Assembly (NCBI GenBank): GCA_900554215.1
Contig: USGG01000003.1
Coordinates: 6,961 to 70,960 of the forward strand
DNA: 64,000 nucleotides
DNA from: an uncultured Megasphaera sp.
GTDB taxonomy: Bacteria; Bacillota; Negativicutes; Veillonellales; Megasphaeraceae
Reading direction: 5' to 3'
Shown here piece after piece: positions 48,277-57,963 of this stretch. The notes under the pieces are model-generated. The model had not been told where the DNA came from, made no database searches, and saw nothing but the letters and a program-made list of their open reading frames with translations. Numbering within the stretch: position 1 is the stretch's first letter; the number at the start of each line of letters is the position of its first letter. The position numbers and the translations under genes are program-made.

Positions 48277-49989
48277 TTATTTGTCAAACTGTGACATATA
48301 CAAATCGTAATACAGTCCTTTGCATTCCATGAGCTCGTCGTGGGTTCCCTCTTCGCAAATACCGTCCTTTGTCAAGACGACGATGCGGTCGGCGTGGCGA
48401 ATCGTCGCCAGCCGATGAGCAATGACCAACGTCGTCCGGTTATGGGACAAATCTTGCAGAGCCTGCTGTATTTTCCGCTCTGTCTCGTTGTCCAGGGCCG
48501 ACGTCGCTTCGTCCAAAATAAGGACAGGCGGATTTTTAAGGAAAACGCGGGCAATAGCCAGGCGCTGTTTTTGCCCCCCTGACAGCTTGACGCCCCGTTC
48601 GCCGATGGCGCTGTCGTATCCGTCGGGCAACTTCATGATGAATTCATGGGCGTCAGCCAGCTTTGCCGCTTCGATGATCTCCTGTTCCGTCGCATCGGGC
48701 CGGCCATAGGCAATATTTTCACGAATCGAATCAGAAAAGAGAAATACGTCCTGCTGCACAATGCCGATGCTCCGCCGCAGTGACGACAGTGTATACTGCC
48801 GGATATCCCTTCCGTCCAGAGTAATACATCCCGCTTGAATGTCGTAAAACCGCAGGAGCAGGCTGGCCACACTAGACTTCCCTGCGCCGGTAGGCCCGAC
48901 GATGGCGACAGTCTTGCCGCGGGGAATATCCAGGGAAAAACGCCGCAGCACCGGGTCCTTCCCATTATAGGAAAAGCTGACGTCTTCAAAGGCCACCCGG
49001 CCTTCTATCGTCTCGGCTGCGACGGCATCTGCACCATCGGTAACGGCCGGCGCAACGGCCATGAGCTCTTCATACCGCCGATACCCGGCCAACCCCCTCT
49101 GGTATCGCTCTGTCAGCATAGTCAGCTGCATGATGGGCCGGATAAATACCATGAGGTACATGAGAAAGGCCACGAGATCGCCCAGACTCATGACGCCGAG
49201 CATGATAAAAAAGCTTCCGGCGGCGATGATAACCAAATTCGTCAAATTAGAAAAAAAGATAATGCTGCTTGTCAAATAAGCTTCAAACATAAAGGTCCGC
49301 TGCTGGGCCCGCCGCAGCTTGTCGCTGGCGGCGACAAACTTTTTCAGTTCTACGGCTTCATTACAGAACGATTGGACGAGGCGGATGGCGTTCAGGCTTT
49401 CCATAGCCTGAGAGCTGACGAGTCCCATTTTTTCTCTGGCAGTGCGAAAGGTTTCCTTCATGCGGCGATTGAGAATCATTGTTCCCGCCGTTTTCAGCAA
49501 AATGAGAAATAAAACAAAAATAGCCAGCTGCCAATTGATATAAAACAGAAAAAAAGCGCTGCCGCACATCGTAATCAGGCAGACCATAATGAGATTCGGC
49601 ATCTGAAACACCAAGTCGCCTATTTCTGAAATGTCGCTGATAATGCGGGACAAGAGCTGCCCTGTCTTGGCATTGTCAAAAAACGAAAAGCTCATGGACT
49701 CGATATGGGAAAACAGGCGGCACCGCAAGTCGTTTTCGATATGCGTGCCCATACTGCGGCCAAAGTACGACACGCAGAAGGACGAGCACAGACAGACGAC
49801 GTAAAGAATAAACAAAACGGCTGCCGTATGCACTAATCGCAGCATGTCGCCGGCAGGCAGGATATCCTCCAGGATATAACGGACAATCATGGGAAAGGAA
49901 ATTTCCAGCCCTGCCGTCAGAACCGAGCCGGCAATGACGAAGAATAAGATGGTATGATACGGCGCATAACACGCCCACAATCGCTTCAT
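48277..49989 (-). CDS. ABC transporter, fused permease and ATPase (exporter type)
   Basis: 571 residues from the ATG at 49989 (GGAGGAGGATGC upstream). Residues 1-310 hold six membrane helices of an ABC exporter half-transporter. Residues 325-571 are the nucleotide-binding domain with Walker A GPTGAGKS (365-372), Q-loop QQDVFLF, signature LSGGQKQR and Walker B VLILDEATSALD. MsbA/LmrA-like. Placement after the ChaN gene hints at heme, porphyrin or siderophore export, but lipid or drug export is equally possible. Confidence 0.92.
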   Translation of the reverse strand: MKRLWACYAPYHTILFFVIAGSVLTAGLEISFPMIVRYILEDILPAGDMLRLVHTAAVLFILYVVCLCSSFCVSYFGRSMGTHIENDLRCRLFSHIESMSFSFFDNAKTGQLLSRIISDISEIGDLVFQMPNLIMVCLITMCGSAFFLFYINWQLAIFVLFLILLKTAGTMILNRRMKETFRTAREKMGLVSSQAMESLNAIRLVQSFCNEAVELKKFVAASDKLRRAQQRTFMFEAYLTSSIIFFSNLTNLVIIAAGSFFIMLGVMSLGDLVAFLMYLMVFIRPIMQLTMLTERYQRGLAGYRRYEELMAVAPAVTDGADAVAAETIEGRVAFEDVSFSYNGKDPVLRRFSLDIPRGKTVAIVGPTGAGKSSVASLLLRFYDIQAGCITLDGRDIRQYTLSSLRRSIGIVQQDVFLFSDSIRENIAYGRPDATEQEIIEAAKLADAHEFIMKLPDGYDSAIGERGVKLSGGQKQRLAIARVFLKNPPVLILDEATSALDNETERKIQQALQDLSHNRTTLVIAHRLATIRHADRIVVLTKDGICEEGTHDELMECKGLYYDLYMSQFDK

Positions 49990-50003
49990 GCATCCTCCTC
50001 CAT

Positions 50004-50062
50004 AAAAAACAAGGCTTGCCCAAGGAGCCGCTCCATGGCGGACAGCCCCTTTCGGCAAGCCC
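50004..50062 (-). terminator. Large hairpin with T run between chaN-like and ABC genes
   Basis: GGCTTGCC at one end pairs with GGCAAGCC at the other, enclosing further GC pairs (GCCGC/GCGGA region). On the minus strand it is followed by CTTG and six T residues. It could partly terminate the transcript before the ABC exporter gene. Confidence 0.75.
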
Positions 50063-50093
50063 CTGTTAAAATCTATACGGTGAAACTTGTAAT

Positions 50094-51035
50094 TTATGCC
50101 CCGTGAGCCGTTTCCAATGCTAAGTATTCGCCGCCGTCGGCATGAGCACTGGCAGCGTCTGCTGCCGACTCAGCTGCCGGGTCGTAATGTACGGCGTTGA
50201 TGACGGCAATTTTTAAGTCAGGCCGCAGGCCGTGCAGCTTTTCTACGGCTCCCAAATGGCCTTCGCTGTGGAAATTACCGACGACATGATACACGATGGC
50301 ATCGCCATGGACATCCAGATACTCGGCTATGCTTTCTGCCATGGCATCGTCCTTGAGGCACTGGGCCATAAACATAGGCTGTACCATCGCTTCGGGTACC
50401 TTCATGCCGCCGGGCATATCGTTCATGCCGGCCATCGTCGCGGCGAATTTCGTCCGATACGCGTCGGAACCGGCGGCATGGACTTTAGGCAAATAGCGCT
50501 TGTCGGCTGCCGCCACGCCGTCGAGACTGCGGGCTTTGGCGTACGCCGCAGCCATGCGCCGGGGAATATTGCCCGTCAGCACGGGAATCCCCTTCTCCTT
50601 GGCGAATTCTACCATGGGCTTATAAGCCGTCATATACTGAGGCCAAGGCCGCGATTGAGACAAAAACAGCTCCTCGCTCAGCGTTCCGGCTAAATAATCG
50701 TCCATCGTGGTCTGTACGTCCCGTTCAAACATTTCCATGGATAAAACCAGCTTATCGCCGTGCAGGTCATGCAAGCCTTTCAGCACGTCCAGCTCGGCGT
50801 CATGTATAGGCTGGCTGTCGTGAAATTCACCGAAAAAGATAACTTGATACTCTTTTAAGCCGTCCAGCATCTCTGCTGTCGATACGGCTTTCTGTGTCGC
50901 TCCGTCTATCCATACGACGGCCGGCGCCTTCTCCGCTGCAGGAGCCGGAGCAGCCGCTCCGGCCATTCCTGCCGCAGAGAAGACGGTCATAGCCGTCAAG
51001 AGGGAGAGGAGTCGTAGTGTACGTGATATGTTCAT
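50094..51035 (-). CDS. ChaN-like heme-binding (lipo)protein
   Basis: 313 residues with a cleavable signal peptide (LLSLLTAMTVFSAAGMAGAA) but no clear lipobox. The ChaN/DUF399 core is recognisable from VIFFGEFHDSQPIHDAELDV, LSMEMFERDVQ, LTGNIPRRMAAAYAK and VYHVVGNFHSEGHLGAVE. In other bacteria ChaN binds heme on the cell surface or in the periplasm and appears in heme operons. The surroundings (TonB receptor, ABC importer) agree. The C-terminus is Ala-rich. Confidence 0.88.
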   Translation of the reverse strand: MNISRTLRLLSLLTAMTVFSAAGMAGAAAPAPAAEKAPAVVWIDGATQKAVSTAEMLDGLKEYQVIFFGEFHDSQPIHDAELDVLKGLHDLHGDKLVLSMEMFERDVQTTMDDYLAGTLSEELFLSQSRPWPQYMTAYKPMVEFAKEKGIPVLTGNIPRRMAAAYAKARSLDGVAAADKRYLPKVHAAGSDAYRTKFAATMAGMNDMPGGMKVPEAMVQPMFMAQCLKDDAMAESIAEYLDVHGDAIVYHVVGNFHSEGHLGAVEKLHGLRPDLKIAVINAVHYDPAAESAADAASAHADGGEYLALETAHGA

Positions 51036-51059
51036 GAGAAATTCCTGCTTTGCTGGAAA

Positions 51060-53117
51060 TTAGAACGTCCATTCTGCGCCGGCTACCCATGTGCGTCCGT
51101 AGAGGTAGGCGTTCGTATTCTTTTCATCAAAAATATTATCGCAGCCGGCAAAAATACGATTTCCCTTACCGAATTTTTTGTTAACTGTTACGTTGAATGT
51201 CGAATACGTGGCGTCTTTTGATTCGCTGTTTCCGCTCATTCCACCCATCGTTCCGCCAGTAGTATAGCGATATTTATTCACCCACTGGTTCCACAAAACG
51301 ACGCTGTATCCATAAGGATCTAAGTCATCGTACATGAGCTGGAGCGTCGTAATATTCTTCGCACGATTATCCAAACGAGAATCATCAGCTTTATCAACGG
51401 CATCTAACCAGTTGCTCGTCGCCTTGACTGTCCAATTCTTATTGAAGTGATGTCCCAATTCCAATTCCACGCCATTGATCTGCGCCTTATCGACGTTGAT
51501 ATATTCGTTGATATATCCGTCGGCGTCTAAAGCATGGGACGTAATCAAGTTCTTGACGTCGTTTTCAAAATATGTAATCTTACCCCAGTTCTTATCGTCG
51601 TCGTATTCATAGCTGATATCCCATGATTCCGCTTCTTCCGGCTGTAAATCAGGATTGCCCAATACAGTAACCGTCATCGGCCCCATAGCACGAGTCATAC
51701 TCATATACAATTCGCTGATCGTCGGAGCTTTAAAGCTCTTACCCCAGTTCGCTTTGAAACGGTTGTGATCGTTAATGAAATAGGTAGCGCCAATTTTAGG
51801 AGTCGTTTCTCCGCCAAAAGAGCTGTCGTGGTCATAACGGACAGATGGAATAATCAGCAGCTTATCATTGACCATCCATTCGTCCTGAATATAAGCGGCA
51901 TATGTATCGACTTCTTTTTCTGAATAATCTTTGGTTTTCAGAACGCCATTGCCCCAGCGATCTTCACTATGGACGTTATCACCGCCGTTGCCCATACGAG
52001 TCCCTTCTACTTTATTGGTGCGGTATTCCGCGCCAAACGTCAGCAAATGGTCCTCGCCAATAGCCATAGTATCCTTGCCTTCAATACCAAATAACTTATA
52101 TTTCGACTTATCCCAGTCGTATTTCGGGAACATTCCGCCAAGCATACCTTCCATCATCCCCAACGAAGGCCGGTTATTATATAAGTTATTGTCTTTATCC
52201 AAATAGCTGTAATAGGTCCGAATCATCCAGTCGTTTTTAGGGGTCTTGCCAGTCCACGCTAAGCTAAAATCTTTGCGTGAAAAATCGTACCATTCTTTTT
52301 TATCTTTGCTGGTAACATACCCCATCATAGACTCATCAATATAATCGGCCGCTGTTTGTTCATGATAATAACCTAAATTTACATTTAAATTCTGATTTCT
52401 GCCCAAGTCGAAATTGCCGTCGAAATGGAAGTCCTGCGTCGGGCCGTAGTAATTGCTGCCGTCGGAGTCTTCAAACATTTGCTTTCTTAATTTAGAAAAG
52501 CGCATATCCAAGCTGCCGCTGAAATTTCCCTGCTTGCCGAAATTGATATGGTAGTAGTTATTGATACTGCTCGTACCGGTCGATGCGCCGACTGTAACGG
52601 ACGGTTTTACACCAGATTTCTTTGTAATGATATTGATGACGCCGCCGAGAGCATCCGATCCGTACTGGGCCGACGCCGGGCCGCGGACGATTTCAATGCG
52701 TTCGATGTCAGATAAGCTGAGACGGTCGAGGGCGTACACGTTCTGCGTAACGCTCGTATCTTCACCGGCACGGCGCATGCCGTTGACCAAAATCAGCGTA
52801 TGGTTGGTGCTCATGCCGCGGATCATGACGTTGTGGCCTGCCATGCCAGCACGGGTCACATCGACATTGCTGGCCAGCTTCAATGCCTGATATACGTCGG
52901 TCGCGCCGAGTTTTTCAATATCTTCGGACGTAATGACTTCTACATTCTGCGGAACAACTTTAACTTCTTCTTCCGTACGCGTAGCGGTAACGATGACGTC
53001 TTTTGTCCGCACGACGTCGCCGTCAGCAGGCGCAGCCATGACCGGCAGGCTGCCGCCTACGGCGCACAATACAGCTAAGGTCAGCATACGTTTTTTAGAT
53101 GATGAAAATGAATCCAT
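51060..53117 (-). CDS. TonB-dependent outer-membrane receptor
   Basis: 685 residues from the ATG at 53117 (GGGGAGG 9 bp upstream). A signal peptide (MLTLAVLCAVGGSLPVMAAP) is followed by a TonB box (KDVIVTATRTEEEV). The plug domain (NVEVITSEDIEKLGATDVYQ, VRGPASAQYGSDALGGVINI) and a 22-strand barrel end with the C-terminal aromatic residue F (WVAGAEWTF). The group is that of CirA/HmuR-like receptors. Its ligand is probably heme or a siderophore, based on neighbours. Confidence 0.95.
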   Translation of the reverse strand: MDSFSSSKKRMLTLAVLCAVGGSLPVMAAPADGDVVRTKDVIVTATRTEEEVKVVPQNVEVITSEDIEKLGATDVYQALKLASNVDVTRAGMAGHNVMIRGMSTNHTLILVNGMRRAGEDTSVTQNVYALDRLSLSDIERIEIVRGPASAQYGSDALGGVINIITKKSGVKPSVTVGASTGTSSINNYYHINFGKQGNFSGSLDMRFSKLRKQMFEDSDGSNYYGPTQDFHFDGNFDLGRNQNLNVNLGYYHEQTAADYIDESMMGYVTSKDKKEWYDFSRKDFSLAWTGKTPKNDWMIRTYYSYLDKDNNLYNNRPSLGMMEGMLGGMFPKYDWDKSKYKLFGIEGKDTMAIGEDHLLTFGAEYRTNKVEGTRMGNGGDNVHSEDRWGNGVLKTKDYSEKEVDTYAAYIQDEWMVNDKLLIIPSVRYDHDSSFGGETTPKIGATYFINDHNRFKANWGKSFKAPTISELYMSMTRAMGPMTVTVLGNPDLQPEEAESWDISYEYDDDKNWGKITYFENDVKNLITSHALDADGYINEYINVDKAQINGVELELGHHFNKNWTVKATSNWLDAVDKADDSRLDNRAKNITTLQLMYDDLDPYGYSVVLWNQWVNKYRYTTGGTMGGMSGNSESKDATYSTFNVTVNKKFGKGNRIFAGCDNIFDEKNTNAYLYGRTWVAGAEWTF

Positions 53118-53244
53118 GAAATAAAACCTCCCCTTCATCTTTGAACATGGTGTCTGTCTGGAATATTTTCCTGATGACAGAGTACGTTATTATGAAATGA
53201 ATAAAAGATATGTATAATAAACGCCAAAGCGTTATTAACCGAAT
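53118..53244. other. Leader region before the TonB-dependent receptor
   Basis: 127 bp. It contains an inverted repeat TAATAAACGC/GCGTTATTA at about 53216-53238 just after the ABC ATPase stop, without a T run. The rest is AT-rich and may carry a receptor promoter. No Fur-like 19-mer stands out here. Confidence 0.45.
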
Positions 53245-54033
53245 TTATACGGCGGCGTACGGGAAGCAGGCCAGATACGCGCCGTTTTCCTCCTGTACCG
53301 TCGTGACGACGGCGCGGATACCGTAAAGAGGCTCCAGTATATCCTGTCGGAACACATCGGCTACAGGGCCGTCAGCCACGATATTTCCTTTCTTTACGGC
53401 GACGAGGCGATGGCTGTAACGAGCTGCGTGGTTTAAATCATGCATGACCATGATGACGATAATGTGCATGGTCTGATACAAATGCACGACGAGCTCCATC
53501 AGAGCCAGCTGATGGCGGATATCCAGATATGTCGTCGGTTCGTCGAGAAGCAGGATCTGCGGCTCCTTGGCCAAGGCCATGGACAGCCAAGCCCGCTGCC
53601 GTTCACCGCCGGACAAGGCAGACAAGCGACTATGCTGGAGCGGCTCCATTTCCGTCGCCTTCAAGGCGCTGTTAATAGCCGCAATATCTAAATCGTTTAG
53701 TTTTGAAAATAATCCCTGATAGGGCAGGCGGCCGTAGGTCACCAGATCCCGCACAGTCATATCGCCTGGTGCGCTGGCCGACTGGGGCAGCATGGAAATC
53801 GTCCGGGCAATCTTATCCATCGATACGTCTTTGAGATCCTGCCCGTCCAGATATACGGCGCCGCCCGTCGGCACGAGAAGCCGCGCCAGTGATTTCAGAA
53901 GCGTCGATTTACCTGAGCCGTTCGGGCCGATAATCGACACGATTTCCGGTTTGTCAAAGGCTATGGTTAGGTCTTCCGCTATAACTCGTTCGCCGTACTG
54001 CAGGCGTAAATGGTTTGTCGCAATCGTACTCAT
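53245..54033 (-). CDS. ABC importer ATPase for iron compounds (FecE/HmuV type)
   Basis: 262 residues from the ATG at 54033, which overlaps the permease stop by 4 bp. Walker A IGPNGSGKST, Q-loop MLPQSASAPGDMTV, signature ALSGGERQRAWLSMAL and Walker B ILLLDEPTTYLDI are all intact. It powers import of heme, siderophore or cobalamin together with the neighbouring permease and binding protein. Confidence 0.94.
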   Translation of the reverse strand: MSTIATNHLRLQYGERVIAEDLTIAFDKPEIVSIIGPNGSGKSTLLKSLARLLVPTGGAVYLDGQDLKDVSMDKIARTISMLPQSASAPGDMTVRDLVTYGRLPYQGLFSKLNDLDIAAINSALKATEMEPLQHSRLSALSGGERQRAWLSMALAKEPQILLLDEPTTYLDIRHQLALMELVVHLYQTMHIIVIMVMHDLNHAARYSHRLVAVKKGNIVADGPVADVFRQDILEPLYGIRAVVTTVQEENGAYLACFPYAAV

Positions 54034-55040
54034 GACTGACCCATCCTCCGTTTCAGCAAGTATAAGAAGAACGGCGCGCCGATGAAGGACATGAAAATGC
54101 CCACAGGCACTTCTACAGGACTGAACAGCGTCCGGGCGGCCACGTCGGCTACGACGACCAGCACCGCGCCGAACAAGGCCGAGCACGGCAACAAGGCTTC
54201 AAAGTCCGAACCGACAACGAGACGCATGACATGAGGCACGATGAGTCCGACAAAGCCGAGAAGGCCGGCCACGCTGACGGCCGACGCCGCCAACAAGGCC
54301 GCCAAGGCCACCAGGACGGCGCGTGTACGCTCCGTATTCACGCCTAAGGTCTTCGCCACGTCATCGCCAAGCTGCAAGACGTTGAGCCTGCGATAATAGC
54401 ATAAGGTCCCGACGATGCCCAGCAGGCTGTACGGTAAAATCATGCGCACATACGACCAGTTGCTGCCGGCAAAGCCGCCGGCCATCCAGGACACGGTCCC
54501 TTGAATCTTATCGGAAAAGAAGACCGATAAGGCCGTCATGCCGCCGCCGAAGAACGCCGCCACGGCCACGCCGGCCAGCACCAGGCGCAGCGGGTTGACG
54601 CCCCGTTCGTAGGCCAGGAAAAATACGACGGCCGCGGCAAACATCGCGCCGACAAAGGCCGCGAAGGGCACGAAGCTCGTCAGCGTCGGCGCAATGAGCA
54701 TGAGCGCCATAGCGGCGAGTCCCGCTCCGGCCGAAATACCGATGATGCCCGGGTCGGCCAGCGGGTTGCGCAGAATTCCCTGCAGGATACATCCCGACAA
54801 GGCCAGGTTAGCGCCGGCTAAGGCCGCACAGATTGCCCGAGGCATGCGCAGCGTATAAATAATACGGTAGTTATCTGTCTGTCCCGGCGCGACGACGGCC
54901 TGATATATATCCGACAAAGAGATATGTACCGCGCCGGCGGCAATGCCTAATGCCAGAGACAGCATCAGCAGTATCAGTCCGGCGCAGAGCGTCGTCATGC
55001 GGACGACGCCGCGGTTATCTTGTTCTATGGCACGCTCCAT
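54030..55040 (-). CDS. FecCD-type ABC importer permease
   Basis: 336 residues from the ATG at 55040 whose A is the last base of the binding-protein stop. About ten membrane helices. The FecCD motifs LRMPRAICAALAGANLALSG, GILRNPLADPGIIGISAGAG and GFVGLIVPHVMRLVVGSDF are present. Couples to the ATPase through the conserved EAA-like loop near the latter motif. Confidence 0.95.
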   Translation of the reverse strand: MERAIEQDNRGVVRMTTLCAGLILLMLSLALGIAAGAVHISLSDIYQAVVAPGQTDNYRIIYTLRMPRAICAALAGANLALSGCILQGILRNPLADPGIIGISAGAGLAAMALMLIAPTLTSFVPFAAFVGAMFAAAVVFFLAYERGVNPLRLVLAGVAVAAFFGGGMTALSVFFSDKIQGTVSWMAGGFAGSNWSYVRMILPYSLLGIVGTLCYYRRLNVLQLGDDVAKTLGVNTERTRAVLVALAALLAASAVSVAGLLGFVGLIVPHVMRLVVGSDFEALLPCSALFGAVLVVVADVAARTLFSPVEVPVGIFMSFIGAPFFLYLLKRRMGQS

Positions 55041-56005
55041 CAGATACCTCCCTGCCCGTACAGGCAATCTGCCATGTATTCCATAGCCTCGCCGATGTTG
55101 CTGCCCGGGTTGACAGTAAACAGCTCCATAGGCAGATCATAAATGCGACCGTTTTTAACTGCCGACGTCTGACTCCACGCTTCATTCGTCTGCATTTGTT
55201 CCTTGAAGCGGGCCAGATTTTCCGGCGTATTACCCATGGAAATGATGAAGACGACTTCCGGATCCTGCTTGACGACGTATTCCAAACTGAGAGGAATAAA
55301 CTGGCCCGTCAGGGACGTATCCAGTTCGGCAATATTTACACCGTGAAGGCGCTGCAGCAAATCGCCAGAAAATGTCTCACTGCTGGCCATGCTGTTGCTG
55401 TCCGGGTTGCTGAACAAAATCAGTGTCCGCGGGCCCGTCTTGCCTTCAGTCATAGCGACAGCATCACGGCACTGCTTGACAATTCTGTCCGTTTCTTCCT
55501 GGGCTTTTGCCGTATTGCCGGTCAATTCGCCAAAGAACTTCATCGTTTTCAGCGTGTCCTCGTAATTGTCCAGCGAGTTGATATACAGCGGAATATGATT
55601 CTGCTTCATCGTTTCCCGCAGCTGATTATGGAACGGCACGTTGACGCCGATAACCAAATCGGGTTTTAAGGACAATATTTTTTCGATATTCGGCGAATGA
55701 ATAATGCCGATTTCCGGCACGTCAGCGACGGCTTTTGCCAGCTCCGGCGACAGCGACTGCGACGTCGGCCTGCCGACAACCTGCGGCGCTCCGCCGGCTG
55801 CAACGTACATATCCATGTTGGACGCATTTAAAAAGACAACACGCTGCGGATGCTCCGGGATCTCCATTGTCTCACCCGTACTGTCCGTCACCTGCCGCAT
55901 GGCTGCCGTCGATGCCGACGTACCGCCCTGCATCATCATGTATACGATGCCGCCGAACAAGCATAGGACAAATGCCATCACAACGTATAAAACTGCTTTG
56001 CGCAA
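55040..56005 (-). CDS. Periplasmic binding protein of the iron-compound ABC importer
   Basis: 321 residues. An N-terminal membrane anchor (VLYVVMAFVLCLFGGIVYMM) is followed by the two-lobed BtuF/FepB-like fold: EIPEHPQRVVFLNASNMDMY, IIHSPNIEKILSLKPDLVIG and the long connecting helix. No lipobox at the expected place, so it is probably anchored by its uncleaved helix. First gene of the operon and preceded by a 15/19 Fur box. Confidence 0.92.
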   Translation of the reverse strand: MRKAVLYVVMAFVLCLFGGIVYMMMQGGTSASTAAMRQVTDSTGETMEIPEHPQRVVFLNASNMDMYVAAGGAPQVVGRPTSQSLSPELAKAVADVPEIGIIHSPNIEKILSLKPDLVIGVNVPFHNQLRETMKQNHIPLYINSLDNYEDTLKTMKFFGELTGNTAKAQEETDRIVKQCRDAVAMTEGKTGPRTLILFSNPDSNSMASSETFSGDLLQRLHGVNIAELDTSLTGQFIPLSLEYVVKQDPEVVFIISMGNTPENLARFKEQMQTNEAWSQTSAVKNGRIYDLPMELFTVNPGSNIGEAMEYMADCLYGQGGI

Positions 56006-56055
56006 TCAAATCCCTCCCTAATACATACAATATGATATAGGCTGCATTTTATTAA

Positions 56056-56074
56056 AGAAATGATAATCACTATC
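56056..56074. promoter_or_regulatory. Fur box before the ABC importer operon
   Basis: AGAAATGATAATCACTATC matches 15 of 19 positions of the Fur consensus GATAATGATAATCATTATC. It lies 51 bp before the binding-protein ATG. A weaker 12/19 match (56144-56162) is found nearer to the ZIP gene. Confidence 0.75.
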
Positions 56075-56157
56075 TGTTATTGTAGCAGAGTTATCTCATG
56101 TTTTCCACTCCAAATAGACATAAAAATAATCCATTTCGTTATTTTAATAAATAATGA

Positions 56158-56937
56158 TTATCCCAACGCTACGTCAAGAGTCATCATAATCGTAAACCCT
56201 AAGGAAAAGGAAAGAGCGCCGACATTAGAATGCTCACCGGCAGACATTTCCGGAATCAGCTCTTCCACGACGACGTACAGCATTGCGCCGGCAGCCAAGC
56301 TCAGCAGATACGGCAGCAGCGGCACGACAAAACTGGTCAGCCATATCGTTGCGACGGCGCCGACGGGTTCTACAACCCCTGACAGCATCCCGCCGGCAAA
56401 GGCCCGGTGAGATGACAGGCCGGCTGCGCGCAGAGGCATGGAAATAATGGCTCCTTCCGGAAAATTCTGGATCGCGATCCCCAGCGATAAGGCAATAGCA
56501 CCAGCCAGGCTTATTCCTTCCTGCCCCGACAAAAACGCAGCATACACGACGCCTACAGCCATGCCTTCCGGAATGTTGTGCAGCGTAACAGCCAATACGA
56601 GCATAGTCGTCTTTTTCAAATGTGCCCGTATCCCTTCCGGCTCGTCGCTGTTCAGGTGCAGATGGGGCACACAGCGGTCGAGAAAAAGCAGCATGGCAAC
56701 ACCGATCCAGAACCCGGCAACTGCCGGTATAAAAGCCCATTTTCCCCATGAAGCAGCCTGCTCCATAGCAGGAATAAGCAGACTCCATACAGATGCAGCA
56801 GTCATAACACCAGCAGAAAATCCCATCAGCGCCCGCTGCAATTCTTGGTGCAATTGTCCTTTCACAACATACGCACAGGCAGCGCCTAACGTCGTTCCTA
56901 AAAAAGGAATGAGAATCCCAATCGTAATATCAATCAT
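56158..56937 (-). CDS. ZIP family metal transporter
   Basis: 259 residues with eight membrane helices. ZIP hallmarks HNIPEGMAVGVVYAA and IQNFPEGAIISMPL form the metal-binding pair of helices, and GVVEPVGAVATIWL is a further family motif. ZupT-like; likely imports Fe2+, Zn2+ or Mn2+. The CVPHLHLNSDE loop is a short His-containing loop. Located between the Fur-box region and an AraC regulator. Confidence 0.93.
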   Translation of the reverse strand: MIDITIGILIPFLGTTLGAACAYVVKGQLHQELQRALMGFSAGVMTAASVWSLLIPAMEQAASWGKWAFIPAVAGFWIGVAMLLFLDRCVPHLHLNSDEPEGIRAHLKKTTMLVLAVTLHNIPEGMAVGVVYAAFLSGQEGISLAGAIALSLGIAIQNFPEGAIISMPLRAAGLSSHRAFAGGMLSGVVEPVGAVATIWLTSFVVPLLPYLLSLAAGAMLYVVVEELIPEMSAGEHSNVGALSFSLGFTIMMTLDVALG

Positions 56938-56987
56938 AGCGTCCTCCTTAATCTATTAGGCCGGAACGCCGCAGCACTGCCCCTGCT

Positions 56988-57920
56988 CTATTTTCGCTGT
57001 GATTTCCTGTAATCCCGCGGAAGCATGCCGGTCATTTTCTGAAACAGCATGGAAAATTTGCTACTGTTGGCATACCCTACACGGTTGGCTATCTGCAAAA
57101 CGCTTTCTTCTGTCTCGGCGAGCATGCGCATCGCTTCGCTGACGCGCAGCTCCTGCAGGTGTTGGCCGATAGAGCTTCCATATACGCTTTTAAAACACCG
57201 CTTCAGCGTCGTCGGCGCAATGTGATGCTCCTCAGCCAATTCTTCCAGACGTTTCTTCGTCGTCAGGTTTTCCAGCAATTCCAGATGAATGGCCTTGACG
57301 ACATCCGCCTGCCGTTTTGTCACGTAAACATATTTGTTCCGCTCAGGCTGAATCGTTCCAAGAAACAGAAATATTTCCAATATTTTGAGCTGGCAGTACC
57401 GGCGGCGAATGCCTTCCGGCACCTGATACAATTCTTCAAACAGATGCTGCATGTTCTTATTTTCTTTCATGATAAGGCCGAAGTCCGATTCTTTGCAAAA
57501 TCGGTTGCATAAGGCCGTCAAATCACCGTCATCTTCCAGCAATTTGTCAACGACTGGCTGAGCCTTGGACACAGAGCATAAAATAGACACCCCATGGTAA
57601 TGGGCCGACGGAAAGAAAATAGAATGACAATATTCCTGGTGGTGCCGCCAGCCAACAGACATGTCGCCAGGCCCCATATAGAGAAATTCGCCGTTCTGAA
57701 AATTACATTCTATACGGCCTTCCTCACAATGATTGATGGCGAACAAGCCCTGCGTTACGGGATGGCTCCGGCAGGAAAAGGATTGAATATGCGCGTCTAT
57801 ATAGACGAGATCGATGCCCGGATATACGGGATACGACGTCAGACGTGCCGTACCCGTATTATTTTGTATTTCAAACACAACCCTCTCTTCAGAAGATTCG
57901 ATCATCCGCATAGTATCCAT
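56988..57920 (-). CDS. AraC family transcriptional regulator
   Basis: 310 residues. The C-terminal double helix-turn-helix is LEELAEEHHIAPTTLKRCFK and MLAETEESVLQIANRVGYAN, followed by SSKFSMLFQKMTGMLPRDYR. The N-terminal part is a sensing domain with several His and Cys residues. In other bacteria such regulators near siderophore genes (PchR/YbtA/DesR-like) sense iron chelates. It may control the heme genes. Confidence 0.92.
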   Translation of the reverse strand: MDTMRMIESSEERVVFEIQNNTGTARLTSYPVYPGIDLVYIDAHIQSFSCRSHPVTQGLFAINHCEEGRIECNFQNGEFLYMGPGDMSVGWRHHQEYCHSIFFPSAHYHGVSILCSVSKAQPVVDKLLEDDGDLTALCNRFCKESDFGLIMKENKNMQHLFEELYQVPEGIRRRYCQLKILEIFLFLGTIQPERNKYVYVTKRQADVVKAIHLELLENLTTKKRLEELAEEHHIAPTTLKRCFKSVYGSSIGQHLQELRVSEAMRMLAETEESVLQIANRVGYANSSKFSMLFQKMTGMLPRDYRKSQRK

Positions 57921-57963
57921 TATTATACTGCACCCTTTCTTGAATAACCAGCTCTAATTTAAA